Positions 10,985 to 24,390 of a stretch of 64,000 nt of DNA are shown in pieces. The translations under genes were made by a program, and so were the position numbers. The notes below the pieces were generated by a model that had not been told where the DNA came from, searched no databases, and saw nothing but the letters and a program-made list of their open reading frames with translations. Each line of letters begins with the position of its first letter. Position 1 is the first letter of the stretch. The stretch is from Przewalskia tangutica (lineage: Eukaryota > Streptophyta > Magnoliopsida > Solanales > Solanaceae). The stretch lies in the NCBI GenBank assembly GCA_029844215.1, contig CM056726.1, positions 79,103,548 through 79,167,547 of the forward strand. The letters run 5' to 3'.

Positions 10985-12932
10985 TGTCACGACCCGAACC
11001 CGGGCCCGTGACTAGTGCCTTACCCGGGCACCCAAGTAGACATACATCAGAGTAATCAGCGGAATATAACACAAGACATGAAATAATATGAAGTGAGAAA
11101 CAGTTTATCTGAGAAAAGTTGCCTTTCGGCATATATATATAAACTTGATCCCGAACAGTTACATCCCTTTTACAAACTCTGCCCACAACAGTACTACAGA
11201 CCTCTAAGAATGATATAACAACAATGGCGGGACAGGGCCCCGCCATACCCCTGAATGTAAGTACCTACAACGACAGGGGACTATACCCAAGATAAGCCTC
11301 CGGAGAAACGGAGCTTCCCAAAATGCTGAACTGTGATCCTAAGAGCGAGGATCGACGACTGGTGTAACTATACCTGCGGCATGAACGCAGCCCCCCGAAG
11401 GAGGTCAGTACAACAGGTACCAAGTATGTGAAACTGAAAATACCGTAAATGAAATCATAATAGTCTATATAAAACAGAAGACATATATGATAACCAATTT
11501 ACGATACACAATATGTAAGCAGTCATGTCAAGTCAGGGACTCACGCCCTTAAAGTCGTCACTCAAATATAACCATGGGTCTCATGCCCACAATATCAATC
11601 ATGCCCGTGGAATTCCTTCCTCACTGCCGGCAGTCCATGATATAAAAGCACCAAGGAATACACATGAACGCCAGGTCCCACCTGTGTCATAATAAAACCG
11701 TACGGGGTAAGTACGAAGGCATAGCCGACTACTAACACCCACAGTACCAACAATGCCATAAAACTGTATCACGAGGTCTTTCTAGACCGCCACATGATCG
11801 AAGCTGGCCACTCGCCCGCAGTATCAATGTGCGCGTCTAATCCTGGAACTTTCCGCAGCTCCGCATAGGCCACACATAGGCCCGCATGAGGTATTCCCCG
11901 CATCGAGGGTAGCTACTCCCCGACATCGTCCTGGACTCATAGTCCGCATGGCCACATAGACCGCATGAGGTATTCCCCGCACACTAACCTGGAACTCTCG
12001 TAGCTCCGCATAGGTTCCCTGGACCCGCATGAGGTATTCTCGAATCATAGTCACACGGACTGCCTGAGGTATACCTCGCATCGGGGGGCAGCTTAACCCC
12101 CGGTATAACATGTCAAGAGGTGAGTGGTACAATACTAACATAACGGCTTATCGTTAAACAACATAAGCACAACAAGGGAAACCCCTTTACACAAACATCA
12201 CAAGACACTAACACACGTAGCATCCTAACATGTTTACTTATTAAATCAACAAGAAAGTATTACAAGGCTATCACAAACCAACATAGTCAAGTTATTCACA
12301 CAAGGTACTTTCTATTTTATGCCAACAAGTTCGGGTTTTTTTCCCCAAAGTACTTCATACATTATCTCTTTAAAAAGATCCTGTTTCTTTCACAAGAGTC
12401 ACACGATACCCGTAGTATTAAAATAGAGTGACTATCTTTTAAGTAAACCAAAACAATTTCCCTTTTTAAAGACAAGTAACAACCTTCTTTTCCAAAAGTT
12501 CAAGTTTACCTAAGTTCAAATACTCAAGTCTCTTATTTTCGAAAGGTTTCGTAGTTCATAGTCTTAATCACTTAATAATATAATTCTCTTTTAAAACAAT
12601 TTGAGAAACATATGCCTTATGTGTGAGTAGGTCATTCTTGTTCATAACAATCTTATTAAAGTAGCCATGATCTAGGAAATGTAATATAATTTTGTCTTAT
12701 CTTAGCTTCTATGCAGATGGAGGTTTCTACTGGTTTTAATAATCCTTAATTAGTCAATACATTTTCCTTTATTAGCGCTGCAGTGGTTTGTTCGATACTT
12801 ATTCTCATTTCCGAAATCAATACAAGGCGTTCATAAACAATTAAGTAAACCGTTCCTTTTATCTCTCTTAAGTCGTTATACCTAACTTCCCATAAAGCTA
12901 GTATAACTCTTAAGCTTTTAAAACCAAGTATT
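10985..12932 (-). mobile_element. 3' LTR of element C (interrupted by element D)
   Basis: The minus-strand LTR begins tgtcacgacccg at 10985. Only its 3' ~1.95 kb is in the window, because element D inserts at 12933 and the remainder must lie beyond D, off the right edge. It contains the GC hairpin near the LTR end (about 11225-11245), a degenerate array of 'gcatgaggtattc' units (about 11830-12110), and the conserved 'tagcttctatgcagatggag' stretch. Confidence 0.8.
11830..12110. repeat. Degenerate minisatellite in LTR C
   Basis: Imperfect repeats of 'cgcatgaggtattc' alternate with 'ctcgtagctccgcatagg'. Homologous arrays occur at 13540-13800 (D), 17720-17990 and 32690-32950 (F) and 36640-36920 (H), always about 0.6-1.1 kb from the LTR 3' end. 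Confidence 0.75.
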
Positions 12933-15417
12933 TGTCACGACCCGTTCCGGGGCCCGTGACTGGTGCCTTACCCGGGCACCCAAGCAGTCATACATCAGAG
13001 AAAATCAGCGGAAATATAAAACAAGATATGAATCAATGAAAATTGAGACACAGTTTATATGAGAAAAGTCGCCTTTCGGCATATGTATATATAACCCAAG
13101 TTTTGCAGTTACATCCCAACTGTACAATAGAGCTACAAACCTCTAAGGAAGTAAACAACTATGGCGGGACAGGGCCCCGCCATACCCTGAATGTACAAAA
13201 CTATCTACAATACAGGAAGATCATACCCAAAAAGTAGAGCCTCCGGAGGAGATGGAGCTCCCGACACCAAAGCAAAGATCCTAAGGATGTGGATCTAGCA
13301 CCTGCTTGCCACTGCGGCATGAGCGCGGCCGAAGGAGGTCGATAACAGTACTAAGTATGTGAAACTATAAAGTACTTAAATGAAATCATATCATTTTAAA
13401 ACCAATTTTATAAATATGCAAAACAACTAATGTAATCGCATAGTGCCATCATAAACAAGAGCAACAATAGGTAAATCGTAACAGTCTTTTCTAGGCTGCG
13501 AATGATCGAGCAGGCCAATCGCCTGTAGTATCACTATGCAAGCCTAATCACGACTCCGTAGTCCGCATAGGCCACTCACATAGGCTGCGTAGGGTATAAC
13601 CCCGCATCGGTGGTTACTCCTCGGCATCGTCCTGGACTCGTAGTCCGTATGGCCACATAGACCGCATGAGGTATAACCCCGCACACTAACCTGGAACTCT
13701 CGTAGCTCCGCATAGGTCCCCTGGACCCGCATGAGGTATTCTCGAATCATGGTCCCAGACCGCCTGAGTCTACCCCGCATCGGAGGGCAGCTTAACCCCC
13801 GGTAACATGTCAAGAGGTAAGTGATATAATACTAACATAACAACTTATCGTTAAACAACATAAGCACAACAAGAATACCCTCTTATACAAACGTTACAAG
13901 ACACTAACACACATAGCATCATATCATGTCTACTTATCAAACCATCTTTATTATTCTTTCCATAAATCAGTATAAGCCTGTTATAAACACATAAGTAAAA
14001 CTGTTTTCTTTATCCTTCTTAAGTTGTTATACCTAACTTCCCATAAAGCTAGTATAACTCTTAAGCTTTTTGTTTTAAAAACCAATTAGTTCTCTTCTGT
14101 TAAAAATGATTCAGTATTCTTTAGAAATGCATCAAGATTCTTATTATTCAGGCTTAAGTCAAAAGACATTGCCGTAGTTATTATTCAGGCTTAAGTCAAA
14201 AGACATTGCCGTAGTTATTATTCAGGCTTAAGTCAAAAGACATTGCCGTAGTTATTATTCAGTTAACACATGTACGTCTACCGTACTATATATATATTTC
14301 AAAATATCATGCTTAGGAAGAATCACATACCTTACCGTGAAATCCACCGCCAAGTCGAATATGTCGCGTGAGAATCACTATAATAGTCAAATCGTCTATC
14401 AACGTCTAGACTATTCGTAAATGATTCTAAGCAGAGGGTTCTCTATTCTACGGAAATTTGGGCAGCACTTCCCTACCCGGTAAGCTACTCAAGTCTACTG
14501 TGAAAACAGTCCTAAGTAAGTATAGTTCAATTATTCCTCTTTTATACCCTTCTATTGTGATAACAGTTCAATTCTATTCTTTAATAACCTTCTAAGTATT
14601 TTATACATATTCCTATACTTCTACAATATGTATTCTCTAATTACAAAAGAAGGATAAGATTATTTACCTCGGTAAGCCCAATAATATCCTAGATATAAGT
14701 CGATCCGGAGCAAGGTTTAGCTCCTAATTTGTACGCTCCGATAGCTCCAAGAACCCTTAGAAGTTCTTCACAACTTCTACTAAGTACTAAGGGATTTGGG
14801 CTAGGGTATTTTGGGCATTATAACAATACTAGAAGGCAACTTTTCTACCAAGGGAGGGGGGTAGGTTTTGGCTAGGCTAGGGGGGGTTGCCTCGGCCAAG
14901 CTTCACTCGAAAGGGGAGGGTGTGTTGGACAAAAGTGCTCGAGGAGAGGAGAGGATTTTCAAGACTGGGAGAAAGAATTGTGGATGAAGAACTCTTCATC
15001 TTAAGGGGGGTATTTATAGGTCAAGAAGTGGCCAACCAATGGCCAAGATGATGCCAAGTGCAAGGCAAGTGTAAGGTCAAGATTAGGGCAAGTGTACCTT
15101 AGCCAACTTGCACACAAAATATCCTACCAACTACTTAACAAACAAGGCCATTCAATCGGCCCTATTGCCGTCCCACATCCATCAATGAGAGGGTGACACG
15201 TGTCGCCTCTCGTTGATCAAAGTGTTTCGTCTCTCGGAAAAATCCGCAAAAATTAGAAATGACATGGCGGAATTTATCCTCTGCGAGTCTTGTTAAGCGT
15301 TTCGTCGGAAAATGATTCTTTGTGTGAGTTGTGCCCAAAACGTCCTAGGCCTAAACTTTTAAGGCTACACTTTTACATGCGTGCCGCTTACGTACATACT
15401 GGAAATACGGTATAACA
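12933..15417 (-). mobile_element. 3' LTR of element D (internally shortened)
   Basis: The LTR runs from tgtcacgacccg (12933) to cggtataaca (15417), 2485 bp. That is about 1.1 kb shorter than its relatives, with a gap between the 'acacatagcatc' region (about 13920) and the 'aacttcccataaagc' region (about 14040), so an internal deletion is likely. It is followed by the PPT complement and then by integrase-coding sequence, so it is the 3' LTR of the pol-bearing element D. The presumed TSD is gtatt (12928-12932). A TATA box lies at 15011-15018 on the minus strand. It carries a 37-bp array. Confidence 0.85.
14128..14268. repeat. 37-bp tandem repeat, ~3.5 copies, in LTR D
   Basis: Three near-perfect copies, plus a partial one, of a unit containing 'caggcttaagtcaaaagaca' and 'ttgccgtag'. 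The same sequence occurs once in the other LTRs (for example 22800 and 43130), so this is a local expansion of a segment that is otherwise single-copy. Confidence 0.95.
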
Positions 15418-15450
15418 TTCTCCTCCTTAGAAACATTCGTCACGAATGTT
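15418..15450 (-). promoter_or_regulatory. PPT and adjacent hairpin of element D
   Basis: On the minus strand, aacattcg/cgaatgtt (15432-15450) form a short inverted repeat that is followed by a purine tract abutting the LTR start. The same arrangement occurs in B, F, G, J and both K interiors. The purine tract would prime plus-strand DNA synthesis. Confidence 0.8.
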
Positions 15451-15525
15451 CCTTCCCAAGATAGCTAACGATAAGGTTCCTCATAACTTAAGCGGTTTGC
15501 ATATACACACGGCCACAAACAACAC

Positions 15526-16918
15526 TTAGGCATAAAGCGATAATGAAGATTTACAAGTAGGAAAGTGAATTACGGAGGTGTGGGGAATAGGTGAGATACT
15601 TCGCCTCATGTCCTCGGCTTCCCACGTCATCTCCTCCCCGAGCTCGTTCGCCACAAGACTTTGTGAAGCCACGTCCTTGGTCGCGACGCCTAACGACGAT
15701 CGATTATCGCTATGGGAATCTCTCGCACGATAACCCTCGGTCACTGGACATCGTCAATCGGGTGTACTCTAGATGGATCCGATACATCTCTCAAAGTAGA
15801 AACATGAAACACCGGATGCCGCCTCCGGATCGGACGGCAGATCCAACTCATAGGCGCGCTTGCCTACCTGCGGACAATCGTCGACCCAATGTACCTTGGT
15901 GAGTTTCCCTTTCTTCCGAATCTCATCACACCGTCAGGGTGACACCTTCAGAAAACCCAATCATCAACCTCGAACTCCGGATCTGACGGCGATGATCTGC
16001 GTATGACTTACATCGACTACGAAATGTGAGCAACCGCTCCTGGATAAGATTCACCTTATCCACTGCCTGCTGCACCAAATCTGGTCCCACTAACTGTACC
16101 TCGCCCACATCAAACCAGCCTATAGGCGATCTGCACTTCCTCGTACAAGGCCTCATGGCGCCATCGAATCTTTGGGTGGTAGCTATTATTGTCGCAAACT
16201 CAACTAGAGGCAAATGATCCTCCCGGTACCCACGAAGTCGATAACACGGGCTCGCAACACATCCTCGAAGTGCGGATAGTGCGCTCGGCTGTCCAGTCAA
16301 TGCGTGGATGGAATGCGATTTCGAGCTCACATCGTCCCCAAACCATACGGAAAGACCTCGAGTTAGCGTAACCGGGCTCTCTATCGATATGATCGAAATA
16401 GGGACTCCATGCGATCGGCGATCTCTCGGATGTAAAGTGCGGCATAATCCTCGGTAGAAAAAGTCGACTGGGAAGAAAGTGGGCTGATTTCGTCGATCTG
16501 TCGACGATAACCCATATAGAATCATGTCTCCTCCGAGTGCGAGGTAATCCCGTGATGAAGTCCATGTTGATCACCTCCGGCTTCCGGTCGGGATCTCTAT
16601 CGCGTAACAAACCACCGGGCCTCGGTGCTCTACCTTCACTGCCGACAACACGGGCCGAGCTACGAACTCTGCAAGCGTCCTCTTCAAGCCATCCCACCAA
16701 TACGGATCTAAGGTCGTGGTACATCTTGGTCGACCACTAGATGGATGAGTAACGCGCTACCGTGTGCTTCCCCGAACTCACTGCGGAAATCTTTGAAACA
16801 TCTGGAACACAACTGACACCTCGAACCTTAGCACCCCATCGGTGCTACCTCAAAAGGACCCTTCCACGAAGAGCCATATCACGATAACGTGTCAAAGCTG
16901 GATCCTCGAATCGTTGCC
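15526..16918 (-). pseudogene. Integrase and chromodomain-like 3' part of element D pol (broken)
   Basis: This is minus-strand integrase spread over several frames. Reading from right to left: the linker into the integrase zinc-binding region (EDPALTRYRDMAL, about 16900-16860); MYHDLR at the end of that region (near 16720); the core start MDFITGLPRT and STKSAHFLP, with the first catalytic Asp (about 16560-16480); AFHP...AERTI with the catalytic Glu (about 16310); RSPIGWFDVGE, LVGPDLVQQAVDKV and QERL (about 16130-16030); and EEMTWEAEDM (about 15630-15600), typical of the chromodomain-like tail. The second catalytic Asp is not in its usual context. Frameshifts are frequent and many coincide with CHG sites, so part of the damage may be sequencing error. 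The first half of pol resumes at 38958, on the far side of element F. Confidence 0.9.
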
Positions 16919-16923
16919 TCTTA
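16919..16923. repeat. TSD (TCTTA) left of element F
   Basis: It matches four of five bases of 38953-38957 (TCTTC). The first base of the LTR also reads C instead of T here, so a base error is plausible. The pol reading continues across the two sites, which independently supports the junction. Confidence 0.75.
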
Positions 16924-19879
16924 CGTCACGACCCGGCGGGCGTGGCGGTGCCTTACCGGGCACCCTAGTGACACAACATCAGTAATCGTGGAACATAAAA
17001 CAACAACATGAGATAACGAAATATAAAACAATAATCGTGAAAACTTGCACTGTCGGCATATATATAACCATCAACTCTTTTACAAATGAACGGCAATCCT
17101 TTTTACCAACCACCGCCACAGCGATTACTACGGACCTCTAAGAATGATCGACCACAATGGCGGGACAGGGCCCGCCAAACCCACGAATGTAAACACTTAC
17201 TACGGACGGGACTACACCGTGATAAGCCTCCGAGAAAGCGGAGCTTCCCAACGACGTGACCACGAGAGCTAGGATCAACGGCCCGATGTACCTCAACTGC
17301 GGCATGACGCGGCCCGAAGGAGGTCGATCTGACAGTGCAGAGTATGTGAAACTAAAAATAAATCGTAAATGAAATCATAGTAGTCTATACAAAGCGGGAG
17401 ACATGTATGATAACGAACTACGATTCACCATAAATAGCGATCGTGTCAAGTCGGGACTCGCACCTCAAGTCATCACTCAATTTAACAATGGGTCTCACGC
17501 CACAACATCAATCGTGCGCGTGGAATACCTTCATCGCTGCCGATTTATGATATACAAGCACCAAGGAATACATATGAACACGGGTCCCACCTGTGTCCTA
17601 GTAAGCTATGCGGGGTAAATGCGAAGGCATGGCCGACTACTAACACCAGCGGTACAACAAGGTCATAAAGCGTATCATAAGATGCATGCGATCACATGAT
17701 CAAAGGCGGCCACTTGCGCGATATCTAATGCGGCGTCTAGTCTCGAACTTCCGCTGACTCGCGTAGGCCAATCTCATCGCCCGCGTGAGGTATTCCCGCG
17801 TCGAGGGTAGCTACTCCGGCGTCGTCACGGACTTTCGAGTCGCGTAGCCCAAGGACCGCGTGCCCATAAAGGACGATACTAACACGGAACTCTCGTAGCT
17901 CGCGCATAGGCCCCGGGACCGCGTGAGGTATTCTCGAATCATGGTCCTGCAGACGCGAGTCTACCCGCATCGGAGCGGCTTAACCCGGAATCATCTCAAG
18001 AGATGAATGCCACAATACTATCATAACGGTGATAGTTAATAAGCACAATCAAGGAAACCCCTTACACAAACATCACAAGATACTAACACACGTAGCATCC
18101 TAACACGTTTACTTATCAAAGCAACAAGAAAGTATTACAAGGCTATCACAAACCAATACAATCAAGTTATTCACACAAGGTACTTTCTACTAACAAGTTC
18201 GTATCTATCCCCAAAGTACTTCACACATTAAAATCTTAAAAAAGATCTGTTTCTTTCACATAAGTCACACAATACGTAGTATAAAATAGAGTGGTATCCT
18301 TTTTAGAAAACCAAAACTCTTACCTTTGTAAAATCAAGTAACAACATTATTTTCCAAGCGTCCAAGTTTGCCTAATTTCAAATGTTCACGTTTCTTATTT
18401 TAGAAAGGTTTCGCGGTCATAGTCTTATTCATTTAAGAATATAATTCCCTTTTAAACAATCGAGAAACATAAGTCTTATGTGAGTAGGATATTCTTGTTT
18501 ATAACAATCTTATTACAATGACCGTGATCTAGGAAATATCATTTTGTCTCATCTTAGCTTACATGCGGATGGAAGTTTCTCCGGTTTTAATAATACTTAA
18601 TTATTCAAAACATTTCCTTTTATTAACGCGATGGTTTGTCGATACACATCCACGATTTCCAAAATCGATAAAGCGTTCTTAAGCGTTATACCTAACTTCC
18701 CATAAAGCTAGTATAACTCTTAAGTTCTCAAAACCAAGTATTACTTCTCTTTCAAAGCGATTTGAGAAATCTTTTGAAATACTTCAAGTTCTTTATAATC
18801 ACACATCAAGCGATTATAAACAAATCATTTACCTTTTAAAAACCACAAAGTGTTTTCTTATCTACATAAAGTCGTTATAACCAACTTCTCATAAAGCCGT
18901 TATAACACTTTATGTTTTAAACCCATCGAATACATTTAGCACGTATGCGTCTCGTACTACATAGTTCACACATATCATGCTAGAAGAGATAGGAAGAGGT
19001 TCACATACCTCGCGACGAGTATCGACTAATAGCAAAGCGCTCAACGATCGGCTACTCCTTAAGCCAAGTGGATCATTCCACACGTAGCATTTCAACCTAT
19101 AAGGCCACCAGGCGCTTATTAACATCGTAGAACATTCTACAGAAAATTGGCGACACCTCCCCGCAGCGTAAATCTCTCCTCTAACGGTAGGCTACGAGCC
19201 AACGGGGTTATACATCTAACCCGACGGGTACAATTCTACTTCACGGTACTACTACACAAGTCTCATGTCTGATCCTATGTAAAAAGCGATTGATTCGATT
19301 CTTGAGCTTAAGTCGAGACATTGCCACAAGCTATGTTCAGTTATATATATATAGTATACTTTAACTATATTTTCCTACAACATGTAATATCCAATTACAA
19401 TAGGGGGACAAGATATTTACCTCGCTAAGCCCATAATTATCCGAGTTTAATGTCGATCCTGGGCAATCGTTTAGCTCCAACTCCGAGCGCTCCAACCGCT
19501 CTAAACCACCCTTAGAAGTTCTAACCAACTTCTACACAACACTCCAACGGACTATGGAGATTTTCCTAGGGTTTCGGTTTTGTGGTAGTGGGAAGTATAA
19601 TAGTATTTACGGGCTTTTCGTATAGGTATAACCTTAGAATACAACAAGGTATCTGGCTAAGGTAATTTGGGCATTATACAATACTTTTGAGAGTATTTCT
19701 ACCAAGAGGGGTATTATATGAAAACAAACTAGGCTAGGGGAGGGTGCCCACGGCCACACCTGAGGAGGGGTGGCTGCCTCGGCCTACCCCACTGGGGAAC
19801 TCGACGAGGGCCTCACGAAAGGGAGGGAAGGCTCTCAAGACTTAGGCATTTTGGATGAAGAAGTCTTGACCTTAGAGGG

Positions 19880-19887
19880 TATTTATA
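19880..19887 (-). promoter_or_regulatory. TATA box of F 3' LTR
   Basis: TATAAATA on the minus strand. The same motif lies at 38265-38272 (other F LTR), 23377-23384 and 29061-29068 (G), 43734-43741 (J), 15011-15018 (D) and 34701-34708 (H), always about 350-690 bp from the LTR start. Confidence 0.65.
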
Positions 19888-20526
19888 GCACAAGCCAAGG
19901 CAACCAATGGCAAGATCTAGCCAAGTGCTAGGCAAGTGTAGGGCAAGATATGCCCAGTGCCCAGTCCTACTCGTAAAACCTCACAAATATCTACACAAAT
20001 ATCTACCAACAACTTGCCCACTGATCGGCCTAGCGCCCACTGCTTCCAATGTGAGGTGACACGTGTCACCCTCCGTTGATCCAAAATGTTTCGTTTCTCG
20101 GAAAAATCCGCAAAAATAAGAAAAGACATAGCGGAATTTTCCTGCAAGTTATGTAAAGCGTTTAGTCGAAAACGACTCTAACGGTGTTGTGCACAAATGC
20201 CATTCGGCGAGCCACTGGCGGGGTGACACGTGTCACCCTCCTATTGGCCCAAAATAAAACATCTTAGAAAATATCCATAATGGCCAAAATCTAGAAAACA
20301 AAGTGGGCCCACAAATCAGTAAATTTCTCCGTGGGCCCAGTGACCATTTCGAAAATAAAATTCCATAATTCTCTAATATTCCAGGAAGTCCGAATACCAA
20401 ATCTGGGAATCCAATTCCCATTAACGAACCTTTTTCCTTCACAAAAACCGGAAACTTTTCCGTGGAAAAATCGCCTCTTTCTTCCTTTCCAATCTTTCTG
20501 TCGTATTCTCGTACGTACGTCCTCGC

Positions 20527-20531
20527 ATACA
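20527..20531. repeat. TSD (ATACA) left of element G
   Basis: It is identical to 29734-29738. Joining the flanks restores the end of LTR F exactly as seen at 38925-38952. Confidence 0.95.
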
Positions 20532-23500
20532 TGTAACGACCCGTTCCGGGGCCCGTTACTGGTGCCTTACCCTGGGCACCCTAGTGATACATACATCAGA
20601 GAAAATCAGCGGAACATAAAACATGAGACATTTAACAAGGGATATAATAAATAAGCAGGCTGACCAAAAGCAGTTGCCTTGGTATATACATAAAACACGA
20701 GCAGTTTAATCCTTTTACAACCACCTTGCAGCGATTACTCTGGACCTCTAAGATATCTGATGACTATGACGGGACGGGGCCCGCCATACCAGATGTACAC
20801 GAACCTGACTCGAGAACACTGCAAAAGATAAGCCTCGGAGAAGCGGGCTTGAATCTGTTGGCGTGATCCATGGCGAGGATCCACGGTGATGTACCTCTAC
20901 TGCGGTATGAGCGGCCAGAAAGGTCGATGCAACAGTACCAAGTATGTGGCGTGCAATCACGTAAATGAAATCATACTAGTCTATATAAAGCGAGACATGT
21001 ATGATAACCAAATTCTGATTCGCAACATAAAGCGATCATCACTCGATATAACTATGGGTCTCGCGCCAACATCAATCGAGTTCGCATTATGGCGCATGCC
21101 GGAATCTGCGCCGGTGTAGACATGTCCATGATGCAACAATAATACCAATGTCCCGTGGCGCATGCCGGTACTGCGCCGGTGTAGGCATGTCCATGTGACC
21201 TCAATATGAGCGACAATCCAAATGGAAGCATACGTGCGCTACACATCGTGTCGGTATGTCCAAAGGGAAACAATAAGACAACATTCCAAATGGGCGCATA
21301 CGTGCGCTACGCGTCGTGTCGGTATGTCGAAGGGAAACAATAGAGACGACATTCCAAATGGGCGTACGTGCGCTACGCATCGTGTCGGTATGTCGAAAGG
21401 AAATCCTGGCGATAATCAAAATGGAAACATGCGTGCGCTACGCATCGTGTCGATATATCCAAAGCGATTAACCACAAGACCTTAACCAAAATGGAAGCAT
21501 GCGTGCGCTACGCGTCGTGTCGGTATGTCAGCGATTAACAACAATAATACTATCAGCGAGGAGCGTGCGGTGGAATTTCTCCGTCATGCCGCGCGTCCAA
21601 GTAAGTTCTCAACGATCAGCGACCTACATCGAGACGCGGTAACACGTAAACACAACGTTTGTACAATAAAGACTATCATCACAAGCGTAGGCAAGTTTCA
21701 CAACAACAAGCATAGGCGAGTTTCACCTGACTCAAAGTACTTTCATTTTATGCCAAAGTCGGGTTTTAACCCCAGTACTACATCGTTAAGTTCTTTTAAA
21801 GAGATCCATTACTTTTATAAAAGTCACGATACGTAGTATTAGAATGACCAACCCATCTTCCTTTTAAAATCAAGTAACAACATTCTTTTCCTAAGTTCGG
21901 TTTGCCTAGTTTCGATTACTCAAGCTTCTCATTTTCAAATGGTTTCATAGTTCCCCAAACTTAATCACTTGATTCCTTTTTAGAACAATTGAGTAACATA
22001 TGTCATATCGTGAGTAGTTTATTCTTGTTTATAACGATCTTATTACAATGACCGTGATCTAGAAAATGTAATATCATTTTGTCTCATCTTAGCTTATGCG
22101 GATGGAGGTTTCTCTTGGTTTTAATACAACATCATTATTCAATACATTTCCTTTATTAGCTGCGGTGGTGCAGCCGATACACGTTACGATTCGAAATCGG
22201 TAAGCGTTATCCCTTTAAAACCAAGTACTCATTACTCATGAATGAGGTTTCACACAAACATCCACATTTAAAACAAATAAGTTAAGTCTCTTATCTTATA
22301 AGATCAAGTCTCTTAACTTCTAACATCGATAAACCATTTTCACTACATAAGGTCGTTATAACTAACTTCCCGTAAAGCTATTATAACACCCTATGTTTTA
22401 AACCAACCAAATCACTTAGCACGTATGCGTCTACCGTACTACATAGTTCACATATCATGCTAGAAGAGATAGGAAGAGGTTCACATACCTCGCGACGATT
22501 TATCGACAATAAGCAAAATGCTCCAAGTACTACAACGCACTTGCTAGCCCTTTCCATCGAGGTAGAATACGCTACTCTTAGTACTTTCACCTATAAAGGT
22601 CTGGCGTCTATTAACCCCCAAAACACAAGTTTCTATCTTTCTATAGAAAATTGTGACCTCCACATGACAGCGTAAATCTCTCTCTATCGGTGGCTACCAA
22701 GCCTTGACCGGGGTTTACCGTCTAACAGGGCGTGTACAATTCTACACAAGTCTCTTGTCTGGACTATGTAAATCTGATTCGATTCGATTCTTTATTCTTG
22801 GGCTTAAGTCAAAAGACATTGCGAATACTAAGTAGTTCCGTATATAGTATACTTGACTATATACTCTAACAAACATGTAATTTCCAATTACAATAGAGGA
22901 CAAGATAATTACCTCGATAAGCCCAAAATTATCCGAGTTTAATGTCGCTCTGAGCAAGGTTTAGCTCATTTCACTCAGTGCGCTCGACCACTCCAAACAA
23001 CCCTTAGAAGTTCTAACCAGCTTCTGCTCAAATACTTGACCAACTATGAAGATTTCCTTAGGGTTTCGGTTTGAGACTAAAAAGGACAAAGGTAGTATTT
23101 CCGGACTCTACGTAAAGAGGTATCTTTGGAATACTACAAGGTACAAGGCTAAGGTATTTGGGCATTATAACAATACTAGGGGAGTATTTCTATACCACAA
23201 CAAAGGGGTATTATCTGAAAACAACTAGGCTAGGGGGTACCCGGCTAGACCTCATGAGGAGGAGACCTGCGGCCAAGGCCACTTTCAAGGGGAGAGGAGC
23301 TCTTGGGCGAGTCTGCAAGAGGAGGAGGATTGAGACTTGGAAACATTTGTGGATGAATGAAGTCTTCCTGAGGGGGTATTTATAGCAAACCCAAATGCCA
23401 ACGATGGCAAGATCAAGCCATGTGCAAGGCAAGTGTAAGGCGAGATCAAGCCAAGTGCACCACTAGACCTACTCCTTAAAACCCTGCAAATATCTACACA

Positions 23501-24057
23501 AATATCAAGCCCAACTTGCCCGCCGATTCGGCCAAGTGCGCACTGTCTTCGTTGTGAGGTGACACGTGTCACCCTCCCGTTGGTCGAGAATGTTTCGTCC
23601 CTCGGAAAAATCCGCAAAAATACAAAAGCGACATAGCGGAATTTTCCGCCGCAGTTCTGTAAGCGTTTAGTCGAAAACGACTCAATAGGGTGTTGTGTAC
23701 AAATGTAAAATCGGCCAAGGGTGCCACGTGGGGTGACACGTGTCGCCCCGGTCGCCAGAATATTTCGTCTTAGAAAATATCCAATTCTGAAATCTCAAAA
23801 ACAAGCGGGCTCCATGGCAGTAAATTTCTCCGTGGGCCCACGTGACCATTCAGAAAATAAAATCTCAAAATTCTAATATAATCTATGAAGTCCAAATACC
23901 AAATCTGGGAATCAATTCCCGTTAACGAACCTTTTTCTTCACAAATAGCAGGAAACTTTTAGTGAAAACTCACATCTTTCTTTCTTTTCAAAATTTACTG
24001 TAGTACTCACAAATGCGTCGTCCTCACATACATACCACTGCAACTACGGGTATAACA
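20532..24057 (-). repeat. 3' LTR of element G
   Basis: It runs from tgtaacgacccg to cgggtataaca and is followed by the PPT complement. It contains about five degenerate ~66-bp repeats (21210-21540) related to the array in solo LTR E, and a TATA box at 23377-23384. It differs from the partner LTR (26232-29733) by many small indels, most of them at CAG/CTG/CCG sites. Confidence 0.9.
21210..21540. repeat. ~66-bp minisatellite in G 3' LTR
   Basis: About five copies of a unit containing 'gtgcgctacgcgtcgtgtcg' and 'gtatgtc'. The partner LTR has the matching array at 26920-27240. The unit is the complement of the 69-bp unit of solo LTR E, with CG-rich changes at sites that are CHG in E. Confidence 0.85.
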
Positions 24058-24089
24058 TTCTCCCTCGCCGAAACATTCGTCGAATGTTC
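24058..24089 (-). promoter_or_regulatory. PPT and hairpin of element G
   Basis: The purine tract is damaged (complement of ttctccctcgccg). The inverted repeat aacattcg/cgaatgtt (24072-24088) is kept, with a shortened loop. Confidence 0.7.
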
Positions 24090-24335
24090 CTTCTCAAACG
24101 GATATCGATGAAGTTCCTCTAACAAGTTGTCAGCGCCACGGCGGCATGCGAAATAACACCGTTATCTTCCTCATACTCGTTGTACCGCTTCTCGAACACT
24201 AGAACTCTCGATCGTACCATACTTGATCATTACTTAGTTCGAAAATCTGCGAGTCACTACCTCGAGCTTGGTCATCTTACTAACCTCAAACTTCCTTAAG
24301 GCCATTCCGGCCTTCTGAACGGCTTACGGTCGAGC

Positions 24336-24390
24336 GCGTCCACGAACTCATCGATGATCATCTAAACTCGGGCCTAGCACCCTCGTGACC
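24336..24390 (-). other. Conserved non-coding block in G interior
   Basis: This ~55-nt stretch contains complements of 'gtcacgaggg' and 'aggcccgagttta', with 'cgtggacgcg' downstream. The same block is found in F (30812-30862), J (44614-44668) and both K interiors (52795-52860 and 58569-58634). No protein motif is evident. It lies between gag and the PPT. Confidence 0.65.

Larger units (their letters stand above)
16924..20531 (-). repeat. 3' LTR of element F, main part
   Basis: It begins (c)gtcacgacccgg at 16924. The last 25 bp of the LTR are found at 29739-29763 after element G. Features are a degenerate minisatellite (17720-17990), the complement of GAGGTATGT (near 19000), a TATA box (complement of tatttata, 19880-19887), and the GC-hairpin region near 17160. 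It aligns along its length with 31899-38952, the other LTR. Confidence 0.9.

Noticed and set aside
14278..14300. Microsatellites such as tatatatata (also near 19340, 34270 and 51213)
   Set aside because: They are short, common in plant LTRs and shared by paralogous copies, so they are not separate features.
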